64,000 nt of DNA from Paracoccus litorisediminis. GTDB taxonomy: Bacteria; Pseudomonadota; Alphaproteobacteria; Rhodobacterales; Rhodobacteraceae. How positions within the stretch are numbered: position 1 is the stretch's first letter; the number at the start of each line of letters is the position of its first letter. Shown here piece after piece: positions 1 to 8,182 of this stretch. Made by a program: the position numbers and the translations under genes. The DNA is taken from the NCBI RefSeq assembly GCF_009711205.1, contig NZ_WMIG01000017.1:28764-92763 (forward strand), in the 5' to 3' direction. A model generated the notes under the pieces. The model made no database searches. It had not been told where the DNA came from and was given only the letters and a program-made list of their open reading frames with translations.

Positions 1-138
1 CCCTGGTCGCTGCTTTTCGTACGTCATGACGAGCCCGCCCCGGTGCTGCGCGCCGATATCGAGGGTGCCGAGGTCATGGTGGCAGTGTTTCCGTTGCAGG
101 ATGATTGGATGCGTCAAGTCGGCGAGGAAGCGGCGTGA
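1..138 (+). CDS. C-terminal end of an unrecognised protein (5' cut by window)
   Basis: An open frame runs from base 1 to a TGA at 136-138 and encodes the last 45 residues of a protein whose start is outside the window. The tail is rich in acidic residues and I do not recognise a family. Its stop codon overlaps the ATG of the next gene (TGATG, sharing base 138), so the two are probably translationally coupled members of one operon. That overlap and the uninterrupted frame are the only evidence that it is coding. The product is unknown. Confidence 0.55.
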   Translation, partial: PWSLLFVRHDEPAPVLRADIEGAEVMVAVFPLQDDWMRQVGEEAA

Positions 139-866
139 TGCATCCTGTGGCGACGTTTCGGGATTATGCACCCGGTGGAAGGCTGCGCGTCGCGATCAAT
201 CATGGCAATGTCATTCTTGCGGGTCGTGACGCTGCGGGCGCACCGAAAGGGATCAGCGTCGATCTGGCCCGCGCGCTTGCCGCGGAACTGGGCTGTGAGG
301 CTGAGTTCGTCGAATTCGACCGGGCAGTAGATGTCTCGTCCCGCGCCGAGGCGGATGTCTGGGATCTGTGTTTTCTGGCGGTTGATCAGACCCGTGCGCA
401 GGTCATTGGCTTTTCCCAGCCCTATATCCGTATCGAGGGCAATTATATCGTCGCCGAGGCTTCAGGCGCGACAACCCCGGAGGATGTCGTAGGCCTAGAC
501 CTGCAGATAGGGATCGTGGAGGGCAGCGCTTATGCGCTGCATCTTGCGCGCGTGCCCGGGGCTGCCCGTCTTGTGAGTTTTGCCAATATCGCCGAGGCAA
601 GGGCGGCGCTCGCAGGCGGTAATATAGATGGCCTTGCCGGGATCAGGCGGGCCATGGAGGGGATTGCGGCCGCGCTTCCCGGAATGCATGTGGTTGACAA
701 ACCCTTCATGGAGATCCGCCAAGCCATGGGCGTTCCGGCAGGGCGGGACCGTGCACTTTCGCATTTGTCGGCGTTTCTTGCAGTGCGGGCGCGGGACGGA
801 ACCGTGGCGCGGATACTGGAGGCACATGGCGTCGATCGCGACTGTGCGGTCATGCCGGACATGTGA
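138..866 (+). CDS. Solute-binding-protein-like (PBP2 fold) protein without signal peptide
   Basis: The 242-residue product resembles family-3 solute-binding domains that bind amino acids. It opens with a beta strand, then an ISVDLARALAAELG helix typical of the first lobe, and later has an IGIVEGSAYALHL stretch like the second lobe. The ATG at 138 overlaps the preceding stop, so I chose it over an upstream ATG at 105 in the same frame. No signal peptide is visible, which is odd for a transporter component. The protein may be a cytoplasmic ligand-binding or enzyme-like version of the fold, or may need another export route. A strong hairpin terminator follows nine bases after the stop, so this ends the operon entering from the left. 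The fold is fairly clear but the ligand is unknown. Confidence 0.65.
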   Translation: MHPVATFRDYAPGGRLRVAINHGNVILAGRDAAGAPKGISVDLARALAAELGCEAEFVEFDRAVDVSSRAEADVWDLCFLAVDQTRAQVIGFSQPYIRIEGNYIVAEASGATTPEDVVGLDLQIGIVEGSAYALHLARVPGAARLVSFANIAEARAALAGGNIDGLAGIRRAMEGIAAALPGMHVVDKPFMEIRQAMGVPAGRDRALSHLSAFLAVRARDGTVARILEAHGVDRDCAVMPDM

Positions 867-874
867 GCGTATCC

Positions 875-899
875 AAAGGGCGGGTTCGCCCCGCCCTTT
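875..899 (+). terminator. Rho-independent-type terminator hairpin
   Basis: A perfect 10-bp inverted repeat (AAAGGGCGGG / CCCGCCCTTT) encloses a 5-base loop nine bases after the stop of the preceding plus-strand gene. The T-run is short and lies inside the stem. It would end the operon arriving from the left and also insulate the minus-strand remnant beyond it. Confidence 0.75.
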
Positions 900-946
900 C
901 CGGTTCAGTGGGTGAGCGAGGCGCGTGCCGCAATCGGTCACGCAGC

Positions 947-1840
947 GTGCGCGCAGCTTGTGGATCTCGGACCCATAGGCACCGTCATTCAGCGCGACGA
1001 CCAGCACTTTCATGCCTGCATGGGCATGGCTTCGAGTCCCTGAACATGTAGCCGAAGGCTGCCGTCACCATCAAGCAGGACCGCTGGGACCTGTGGATTG
1101 GCGGCGGCCACGCCCATGGCGAAAGAAGTCCCGTTTTCGATGGCGCCAAACTCGCGGATGGTCGGGAAGCAGTCATGCGGGCGGCCGAAGATTTGCGTGG
1201 TGAAGAAGCTGACATGGCCGGAAGTACATCAGCAGATGCCGGTACTGCGGAATGGTGCCATCCAATGCAGCAATGGCAGTTCACGGGCTGTGAACTCCAT
1301 TCGCTCTCTCTGGCGTCTGGTCAAAGACGGGGCCGCGCAGTCGTTCGGCAAGCTCGTCCGAACGCCAATCTGCAGGACGAGTTCGAGCCGCCTCTGCAAA
1401 CGCCTGCAGGGTCCGCGCAGCATCTGCACGGATGGTCATCTCCGCCGCTACTCGTCCTTGGCGAAGCGTGGCGGGTGCATTGTCTATCCGGAGCGTCTTG
1501 GCATTGGAGCAAAGCTTACCGCCCATTGACGTATGATGGGCCATCAAGGCTCCGGCGGCGATCAACAGATCGACCTCGCACAACGCCGCAGCGCCTGAAG
1601 CCGTCGCCAGCCCCCCGGTAATGCCGATGGAGTACGGATCGTCGCGTGGGAAGCGTGATTGCCAGCAAGCCATCGGCCTTTCCGGCCAGCATGCGTGCAA
1701 CCATAACCGCCGCAGCAGAGGTTGCACCCAAGCCGCCAAGGACCACGATCCGCCTTACCGCAGCGATCTGTTCAAGCGCCATCGCAAGATCGTCGGGATG
1801 TGGGGCGCTGGCGCTGATGCGTGCCATGATCCCGGATGCT
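947..1840 (-). pseudogene. Decayed thiamine-pyrophosphate-dependent enzyme (acetolactate synthase-like)
   Basis: Reading the minus strand from about 1840 down, three different frames give successive pieces of one TPP-enzyme family protein. The first is the central FAD/NAD-like domain (IVVLGGLGATSAAAVMVARML, then ITGGLATASGAAALCEVDLL). The second is the start of the TPP-binding C-terminal domain, with the GDGSL motif. The last is VLVVALNDGAYGSEIHKLRA, the strand after the TPP motif. The frame changes near 1740, near 1280 and again near 1020. The N-terminal PYR domain and everything after KLRA are missing. The family is acetolactate synthase/benzoylformate decarboxylase-like; the exact substrate cannot be told. 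The copy cannot make a functional enzyme. Confidence 0.75.
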
Positions 1841-2100
1841 GGGACGGATGGGCACCAAGCGCAGCGAAGGCCAAGCGTTCATCGTAGATTGCAACTTGCT
1901 CAGACAGCCTGTCCAGGAGGGTGCGTTTCTCTTTGTCTGCGGCGCGTGTGGTTTCGATCTGCGTTTCGAGCAAGGACGGCTAGGAACGCAAACGGGCTGC
2001 CTCTGCCTCGGCGGAAAGGATCGCTTCGAGCCGCATGCGGAACCCGGTGTTCTCGTCGGTTAAGCGCTTGATCTCGGCATCGAAGTTAGCGGGTTTTTTC
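1841..2100 (-). pseudogene. Fragment of an unidentified coiled-coil protein
   Basis: On the minus strand this stretch reads as two in-register helical blocks rich in Glu, Arg and Leu, split by an in-frame TAG near 1981 (the second block begins LLETQIETTRAADKEKR). The composition suggests a coiled coil such as those of plasmid- or transposon-linked DNA-binding proteins, but no family can be named. It runs straight into the TPP-enzyme remnant, so the junction between them looks like a deletion scar. No start codon with a ribosome binding site is visible. Confidence 0.3.
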
Positions 2101-2651
2101 GGGACACGCGCCAAAGGATGAAGAAAACCCGGCTCGTTAACGTCGGCGCGAGTATCATCCCGGCACCAGCTTTCATCGATTAATCACTTCACAGTTTCCC
2201 CAGTCCAAGTGCCCCTGCCGATTGCTGTGGGACAAGAATTTTTGCGTTGGCAGATGGCTGAATTGAGCGGCCGTGCTCACCATGGCGCATACCCGACTGG
2301 CGGTTTCGGGAATGCCGCCGTGCAGCATGAACCGAGAGCGAGCGGCGGGTTTGGGCCGTCCAAGTTGTAGGGCAAACGGGACCTGCTTGACGTTACCGAT
2401 CAGTCTGGCGCCTCCGTTCGGAATCCAGACGCATCATTCGGGAAAGTCAGAACTGCCGCCGGTATGCGGATGGTGGTAAGCTGGCCGGGATCCGGAAGTG
2501 ATGGCGCAATGCACACGTCGGACCGAATTCGACGGCTATCGCAAACGGAAAATGCCGACATGAGCTGATTAGCGAGACAGCGCCGGTCGAGTTAAATAAT
2601 CGCCCTTTCCAAAAACCACGAGACATCCGCACGTATGGATCGGGAATGACT
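2101..2651. other. Stretch without a recognisable gene
   Basis: About 550 bases between the decayed left end and the permease gene. Only short chance frames are present and none shows family-like sequence. It may hold the end of the minus-strand transport operon transcript, but no clear terminator hairpin was seen. Confidence 0.5.
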
Positions 2652-3335
2652 TCACCTTCCCGGACTTGTCAGCCGGTTCTCTATCCGGCGGATGGCGAAG
2701 ATCAGAGCGGCATTGATCAGCAGGTAGAAGATACCGGCGATGGTAAAAACCTCGAAAATGGCATAGGTCTGGCTCATCAACCGCTTGGCGTAACCGGTGA
2801 TTTCCAAAACCGTGATCGTCGAGGCGAGGCTGGTGCCCTTGATAACCAATACCATCTCGTTGCCATAGGCGGGCAAGGCCTGCCGGATTGCCAGCGGAAA
2901 TTCGATCCGGCGAAAGCGCAGGGCACGCGACATGCCCGCGGCCTTTGCCGCCTCGATCAGGCCGACCGGGACCGACATCAGACCGCCGCGCAGGATCTCT
3001 GAGGTATAGGCGGCCGTGTTCAGCGCCAGCGCCATGATCGCGCAATGCATGCCGCCGCCGATCACCCACCACAGGATGGGATTTTCGCGGACGAAATCGA
3101 ACTGCCCCAAGCCGTAATAGAACAGGAACAACTGTACCAGAAGCGGCGTGCCCCGGAATACGGCGCTGTAATATTCGGCAAAGCCCGATAGCAGGCGATT
3201 GCCGGAGATGCGCATGACGGCCAGTCCCAGCCCCAGACAAAAGCCAAGTGCCAGCGAGACCGAGGCTAGCGTCAGTGTCGTTCCGACCCCCTTGCCGATT
3301 GTGGTGACGGCGCGGTGCAGCAGATCCCAATCCAT
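2652..3335 (-). CDS. Polar amino-acid-type ABC transporter permease (HisM-like)
   Basis: This 227-residue inner-membrane protein belongs to the HisM/ArtM/GltK group of polar amino-acid permeases. The N-terminal TM segment is followed by FRGTPLLVQLFLFYYGLG, the family hallmark. Further on come AYTSEILRGGLMSV and the EAA loop (EAAKAAGMSRALRFRRIEFPLAIRQ) that contacts the ATPase, then more TM helices to residue 220. The length is normal. The start lies two bases after the stop of the other permease gene, so the two should form the heterodimeric channel. It is the last gene of the minus-strand operon. The transported compound is not determined by sequence; context with a Rieske demethylase-type enzyme suggests an N-containing carbon source. 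Confidence 0.92.
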   Translation of the reverse strand: MDWDLLHRAVTTIGKGVGTTLTLASVSLALGFCLGLGLAVMRISGNRLLSGFAEYYSAVFRGTPLLVQLFLFYYGLGQFDFVRENPILWWVIGGGMHCAIMALALNTAAYTSEILRGGLMSVPVGLIEAAKAAGMSRALRFRRIEFPLAIRQALPAYGNEMVLVIKGTSLASTITVLEITGYAKRLMSQTYAIFEVFTIAGIFYLLINAALIFAIRRIENRLTSPGR

Positions 3336-3336
3336 C

Positions 3337-4044
3337 TCAGGTCCTTCCCTTCAGAACCAAAGCGCGCTCGGCGCGCTTGAAACCGGATTGGCTGACAAAG
3401 GTGATGGCAAGATAGACCACTCCGGCGACAAGATAGAAGATGAAGGGATTGCGGGTCGAACCGGCGCCGACAAAAGCGGTGCGCATCAGTTCCTGCAGAC
3501 CGACGACCGAAATCAGCGCGGTGTCCTTCATCGTCGCCTGCCAGACGTTGTTGACCCCTGGCGCAGCGATGCGCAGCATCTGCGGCAGGATAATGCGGCG
3601 AAAGATCCGCGTCCGTGGCATGCCGAGCGCGCGGGCGGCCTCGATGTGACCATTTGGGATCGCCGCAAGCGCACCGCGCACCACCTCGGTCGCATAGGAA
3701 CCGGAGATCGCACCGATGGCAATGATGCCGATCAGGAACGGATAACCGGTTTCCGCCAGTCCGGCCCAGCCAAAGGCCGTGCCGATCCGGGCCACGAATT
3801 CGACCGACGAGAAGAACAGCAGATAGATGATCAGCAATTCGGGTACACCGCGCACGACCGTCGTATAGATGTCGACCAGCCAGTTCAGCGGAACCACCCG
3901 TGCCCATTTGATCAGGCCACAGGCGATCCCGATCGTCAGACCCAGCAGCATCGCGCCGATCCCGACCAGAATGGTGACCGAGGCACCGCGCAGGATCGCG
4001 CCGACCCAGCCACCTTCCCAGAGTTGCATTAGCCCGAAGTGCAT
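3337..4044 (-). CDS. Polar amino-acid-type ABC transporter permease (HisQ-like)
   Basis: A 235-residue permease of the HisQ/ArtQ group, partner of the HisM-like gene immediately downstream. It shows the VVRGVPELLIIYLLFF motif after the first TM helix, SYATEVVRGALAAIP, and an EAA loop (EAARALGMPRTRIFRRIILPQMLRI). About five TM helices are apparent. A hairpin sits between this gene and the upstream binding-protein gene, a common arrangement that lets the binding protein be made in excess over the membrane parts. The family is certain and the substrate is not. Confidence 0.92.
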   Translation of the reverse strand: MHFGLMQLWEGGWVGAILRGASVTILVGIGAMLLGLTIGIACGLIKWARVVPLNWLVDIYTTVVRGVPELLIIYLLFFSSVEFVARIGTAFGWAGLAETGYPFLIGIIAIGAISGSYATEVVRGALAAIPNGHIEAARALGMPRTRIFRRIILPQMLRIAAPGVNNVWQATMKDTALISVVGLQELMRTAFVGAGSTRNPFIFYLVAGVVYLAITFVSQSGFKRAERALVLKGRT

Positions 4045-4072
4045 TGATTCCGCCTGCCTGAATGGGTGGGGG

Positions 4073-4097
4073 CGGGAGGGCGATTTTTGCCCTCCCG
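4073..4097 (-). terminator. Intercistronic hairpin between binding-protein and permease genes
   Basis: A 9-bp perfect inverted repeat (CGGGAGGGC / GCCCTCCCG) with an A/T-rich 7-base loop lies between the binding-protein stop (4109) and the HisQ-like start (4044). Read on the transcribed minus strand it is a stable stem without a following U-run. It therefore probably works as a partial terminator or 3'-end stabiliser, raising binding-protein mRNA above permease mRNA. Confidence 0.6.
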
Positions 4098-4108
4098 GTC
4101 GGAAAGGC

Positions 4109-4909
4109 TCACTTGCAGGTCTGCGAGATGTCCATCTTGAACCATTTCTCGGATGCGGCCTTCATGCTGCCATCCGCGCCCAGATCGCACAGCGCCTGGT
4201 TGATCCTCTCCTTCAGCTCGGCCTCATCCTTGCGGATGCCGATGCCAAGGCCGGTGCCAAGCGTCGCGTCCGAGCTGGAGTCGATCACGACATCGACCAG
4301 CTGGAAATCCGCACCGTCGGGCTTGGCCAGAAAATCGTTTTGTGCCGTGACATCCGCGAACGAGGTGTCCAGCCGCCCGCTGGCCAGGTCGATCTGCATC
4401 TGGTCCAGCGTATCATAGGTCATCAGCTGAGCGTCCGGCAGGTTCTTTTCGACATAGGCGGCGTGGGTGGTCCCGGCCTGCACCCCGACGCGCATGCCGC
4501 CAAGATCCTTCTTCAGCGTGTCCAGATCCTTCGCCCCGGCAAGCTCGGAATCCTTCTTGGCGATGAAGTGGTTCGGGAATTCGCCATAGCTGCGCGAGAA
4601 GTCGATCTGCTTCTGGCGCTCATCGGTGATCGACATGCCCGAGATGATGATGTCGAAGCGCTTGGCATTCAGCGCCGGGATCAGACCGTCAAAGGCCTGC
4701 ACGACGAAGCGGCATTTCAGCTGCAGTTTCGCGCAGACCGCGTTGCCGACATCGGCGTCGAAGCCGGTGACGTTGCCATTGGCATCGGCCATCGAGAAGG
4801 GCGGATACGCGCCTTCGGTGCCGATGACCAACTCGCCCTCGGCGGCATGGGCGATCGGTCCCAGACCGCAGGCAAGAATGGCAGCAAAAGACAGCAATTT
4901 CAGTTTCAT
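4109..4909 (-). CDS. Periplasmic amino-acid-type solute-binding protein
   Basis: A 266-residue family-3 binding protein. Residues 1-22 are a typical Sec signal peptide ending AHA-AEG. The mature part starts with LVIGTEGAYPPFSMADANG and continues with GFDADVGNAVCAKL, the family signature region. Later it has IISGMSITDERQKQIDFS and GVQAGTTHAAYVEKNL, the two hinge-lobe segments typical of HisJ/ArtI/LAO-binding proteins. Length is normal. It sits between the fused ATPase gene and the permeases and should deliver the ligand to the channel in the periplasm. The ligand cannot be named; lysine/arginine/octopine-type compounds are common for the closest-looking families. Confidence 0.92.
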   Translation of the reverse strand: MKLKLLSFAAILACGLGPIAHAAEGELVIGTEGAYPPFSMADANGNVTGFDADVGNAVCAKLQLKCRFVVQAFDGLIPALNAKRFDIIISGMSITDERQKQIDFSRSYGEFPNHFIAKKDSELAGAKDLDTLKKDLGGMRVGVQAGTTHAAYVEKNLPDAQLMTYDTLDQMQIDLASGRLDTSFADVTAQNDFLAKPDGADFQLVDVVIDSSSDATLGTGLGIGIRKDEAELKERINQALCDLGADGSMKAASEKWFKMDISQTCK

Positions 4910-4984
4910 TTGTGGTTCCCTTGGTTGGATGACGTCACATTCTTTTCCGTGTGATCGTGCGGTTGCCGCGCAGGACGCGCCGGG

Positions 4985-6904
4985 CTAGTTGCATCTGGCG
5001 AGGAACTGGCTCAGCCGTTCGGAGCGGGGATTGGTGAAGATCTGGTCCGGGCTGCCCTCTTCCTCGACGCGGCCCTGATGCAGGAACTTGATGTGATGCG
5101 AGACCTCGCGCGCGAACTGCATCTCATGCGTGACGAGGATCATGGTGTTCCCTTCGTCGGCAAGCTGGCGGATGACGCGCAGGACTTCACCGACAAGTTC
5201 GGGGTCCAGCGCCGAGGTCGGTTCGTCCAGCAGGATGACCTTGGGTCGCATGGCCAGCGTCCGGGCGATGGCGGCGCGCTGCTGCTGGCCGCCGGACAAC
5301 TGGCCGGGGAACTGCGCATGCTTGTCACCAAGGCCGACTTTCCTCAGCAGCTCATGGGCGCGTTCGCTGGCCTCGGCCTTGCTTTCCTTCAGGACGTGGA
5401 TCGGGGCTTCGATGATATTGTCCAGCACGGACAGATGCGGCCATAGGTTGAAGCTTTGAAAGACCATGCCGACGCGGGCGCGGATGCGTTCGACTTGCTT
5501 CTGATCGGCTGGGACCGCGCCGCCGCCCTTGCCGGGCTTCAGCCGGATTTCCTCGCCATCGATCAGGATGCGGCCGCTTTTGGGCTGCTCAAGCAGGTTG
5601 ATGCAGCGCAGGAAAGTGGATTTGCCAGACCCTGACGAGCCGATCATCGAGACGACCTCGCCCGGCTGCGCGATAAGGCCGACCCCCTTCAGCACCTCCA
5701 AGGTGCCATAGCTTTTGTGAAGGTCATAGACCTCGACCGCCGGACGGCCGGATTGCGGCATGCTGGCCGCGGGCTTGGCCGCAACGGCGCGTTTCGGCGT
5801 GCTGCCGCCCTTGGCCTCAAGATCGGCCAGCGCGCGGTCGAAATAGGACAGACTGACCGCCAGCACCTGTGTCTGCCATTCCGGGTCCGCAGGAATGAAG
5901 GCGTGGCGCAGCCGGTCCTTGATCTGCTGCCCCTGCACTGAGGCGACATCGCCGTGCAGATGCAACCAGTTGTCGGCGCGAACCGCGTCATTTACCTCTT
6001 CGCCGGGCAGGGTGCCGCATTCGATCACCAGCGGCAGGACGCGCGCCTGTGGCATCCCCTTGCGCACCGCGTCCGAGACATAGCCCGTCGCGGTCGCCGC
6101 GATGCCGGTATCGGTTGTCCTGCCCGCGCCGGTCAGGACGGTGGACATAGCGGGACCGAACAGCGCCTTGCCCCAGTCCAGCCCGGCATGGGCCTCGACC
6201 GTGACCGATAGCAGTGCCGGATAGCCATAGGGACCCGCGCCAGTATGCAGGTCGAAGACGACCGCGTCATCGGCCCCCATGGCGAAATCCGCCAGAATGC
6301 TATTCAGCGTCAGGTTCGACCAGACAGCGCCTGTTCCCCCAAAGAACAGCCCGTCGGGATGGGTGTATTGGCCAGCCTCGATGGTCGATGCGAGCCCGGT
6401 ATAGCCGCCCGCCTGCCGCAAGGCCTGCGAGTAGGCCTGATGCGCGCGGGCCCGGTCAGGGCCGTCCAGATCGGTGAAGGTCAGCGCCGGATGTAGCGCG
6501 GGATAACCCGGATTTTCGGGCGCTGGCCGCGACCAGTCGATGAAGTTTCGGTTCAGGTCGACATTATCCTCATTCACGCGACGCGACCATGCCGCGCCCC
6601 ATGGGTTGATCAGGTGGATCATCAGGATCGCGACATTGTCGGGCAGGTGCCAGGGCGTGTGGCGGCGCATCCACGCGACCTGCGCGGCCGAGCCATAGGC
6701 GCCCTCGACCCCATGCGTGCCGGAATTGACGACAAGCAGCTTCGTCGCGTTCCGGCTGCCGATCAGGGCCACGTCGGTGGCAAGGGCTTCGCCATGCGGG
6801 CCGGGCAGGGGGTGGCGGTATTCGGTGATTTCCGCGCCCGCCGCTTTGGCGGCATCAAGGAACTCGGCGCGCATCGTCGCATAATCAAGCGGCATGAAGG
6901 CCAT
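4985..6904 (-). CDS. Fusion of DUF2817 (M14-like) peptidase and polar amino-acid ABC ATPase
   Basis: One uninterrupted 639-codon frame joins two proteins usually made separately. Residues 1 to about 370 are a DUF2817 domain, related to zinc carboxypeptidases (M14): it has the NSGTHGVEG Zn-site-like motif, a DNVDLNRNF segment and a later VFDLHTGAG block. After a low-complexity Ala/Pro linker, residues about 388-639 are a full HisP/GlnQ-type ATPase. That part has Walker A GSSGSGKS near residue 423, LSGGQ near 536, then Walker B ILLDEP and the H-loop VTHEM. I chose the ATG at 6904 because an AAGGAG site lies seven bases upstream; a start 17 codons earlier lacks one. The gene precedes the matching binding protein, so the ATPase half should drive that transporter. 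The fusion implies that cleavage of the imported compound is tied to uptake. Confidence 0.88.
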   Translation of the reverse strand: MAFMPLDYATMRAEFLDAAKAAGAEITEYRHPLPGPHGEALATDVALIGSRNATKLLVVNSGTHGVEGAYGSAAQVAWMRRHTPWHLPDNVAILMIHLINPWGAAWSRRVNEDNVDLNRNFIDWSRPAPENPGYPALHPALTFTDLDGPDRARAHQAYSQALRQAGGYTGLASTIEAGQYTHPDGLFFGGTGAVWSNLTLNSILADFAMGADDAVVFDLHTGAGPYGYPALLSVTVEAHAGLDWGKALFGPAMSTVLTGAGRTTDTGIAATATGYVSDAVRKGMPQARVLPLVIECGTLPGEEVNDAVRADNWLHLHGDVASVQGQQIKDRLRHAFIPADPEWQTQVLAVSLSYFDRALADLEAKGGSTPKRAVAAKPAASMPQSGRPAVEVYDLHKSYGTLEVLKGVGLIAQPGEVVSMIGSSGSGKSTFLRCINLLEQPKSGRILIDGEEIRLKPGKGGGAVPADQKQVERIRARVGMVFQSFNLWPHLSVLDNIIEAPIHVLKESKAEASERAHELLRKVGLGDKHAQFPGQLSGGQQQRAAIARTLAMRPKVILLDEPTSALDPELVGEVLRVIRQLADEGNTMILVTHEMQFAREVSHHIKFLHQGRVEEEGSPDQIFTNPRSERLSQFLARCN

Positions 6905-7021
6905 GGTGCGGCTCCTTCTTTGGCGGGGCGTCAGAATGGCCTTGCGACATTTCACCTGCTGTTTCGCAGGCTTTCAGGTCGGCGCGGCAATCAGAAAAGG
7001 GGTACAAACGCGCCATCGGCC

Positions 7022-8182
7022 CTAAAGGTCCAGAACGACGCGTCCGGTGGGACGCGAACAGCAGATCAGCACCTGACCGGGCCGGGGCGAGTCCAGCGGG
7101 TCCGAAAAATAGTCGACCGAACCTTCGTCTATCCTGCAACTGCAGGTGCTGCAGATCCCCTCGCGACAACTAAAGGCCGGAGCAAGCCCTGCGCCCTCGG
7201 CCAATTCAAGGATCGAAGTCGCGGCGTCGCTCCACGGAACCGTCACGCCGGATCGGGCGAATACCACTTCGCTTGCTCCGTCTGCGGGGGCCAAACCCGG
7301 CTGGGCCGGTCGTTCAGGCAGGGCACGGGCATCCGGGTCGGTGATGAAGTCCAGCTTCGACAGCGATTGCGGCGCGCGGGTGGGCATTCGGCGATCTGCC
7401 TGCACCAGTGGCGCGGGCGTGGCCGCAAGCGCCGCCAGCGATCCGCCCTTGCCAAAGAATTCATAGGCGATCCGCGCCGGCGCGATCCCCAACCCGGTCA
7501 GGACCCGCCACATGGCGACCATGAAGGGCGTCGGCCCGCACAGATAGACCTCATAGTCGTCGAGCGGCAAAGTCGATTGCAGCAAGGCGCGATCGATCAC
7601 CCCCTCCGCATCGAAACGGGCCGTCGCGCGGTCCTGCTCGCTGGGCGTGCGATAGACGTTCAGCGCAGTGATAAGCCCGCCCGAGACGTCGGCAAGTGCC
7701 GCAACCTCGTCCCGCAGGGCCTGAACCTCGCCGTTTTCGACGGCATGGATGAACCAGACGCGGCGCGAGGTCTGCGCCAAAGCATGCAGCATCGCCAGCA
7801 AGGGAGTCAGCCCGACACCGCCCGCCAGCAGCAGGACGGGGCGTTCGCTGGTCTGGTCCAGACAGAAGCTGCCGCGCGGGGCTGCGATCTCGATGACATC
7901 GCCTTCGGAAACCCGGTCATGCAGCCAGCCCGAACCCGCGCCCTGCGGCTCGCGCTTGACGCTGATCCGGTGATGATCCCGCCCCTCGGTCGGGCAGGAC
8001 AGCGAATAGGTGCGCAGCACCGGGCCTTCGGCAAGGGGGATGCGCAGGGTCAGATATTGACCGGGGCGCATGTCCCAAAGCGGGCCGCCATCCGCAGGCG
8101 TCAGGTGAAACGAGGTGATGACGCTGCTTTCCGGCAATTTCCGGGCCACCCGGAACCGGCGAAATGCCCCGCCCATGGTCAC
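7022..8182 (-). CDS. Rieske oxygenase reductase (VanB-like ferredoxin reductase)
   Basis: This 386-residue protein passes electrons from NAD(P)H to its partner oxygenase. The N-terminal half is a ferredoxin-NADP-reductase domain (flavin-binding RTYSLSCP, NAD-binding LLLAGGVGLTPLLAML, CGPTPFM). The C-terminus is a plant-type 2Fe-2S ferredoxin with the cysteines of SCREGICSTCSC and a final ICCS. The domain order FNR-ferredoxin is that of VanB and phthalate dioxygenase reductase, but it is about 60 residues longer than classic VanB because of a Pro/Ala-rich stretch around residues 255-300. The GTG at 8182 overlaps the stop of the Rieske gene (GTGA); an ATG two codons later is equally possible. 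The two genes clearly form one enzyme system in the cytoplasm. Confidence 0.9.
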   Translation of the reverse strand: MTMGGAFRRFRVARKLPESSVITSFHLTPADGGPLWDMRPGQYLTLRIPLAEGPVLRTYSLSCPTEGRDHHRISVKREPQGAGSGWLHDRVSEGDVIEIAAPRGSFCLDQTSERPVLLLAGGVGLTPLLAMLHALAQTSRRVWFIHAVENGEVQALRDEVAALADVSGGLITALNVYRTPSEQDRATARFDAEGVIDRALLQSTLPLDDYEVYLCGPTPFMVAMWRVLTGLGIAPARIAYEFFGKGGSLAALAATPAPLVQADRRMPTRAPQSLSKLDFITDPDARALPERPAQPGLAPADGASEVVFARSGVTVPWSDAATSILELAEGAGLAPAFSCREGICSTCSCRIDEGSVDYFSDPLDSPRPGQVLICCSRPTGRVVLDL

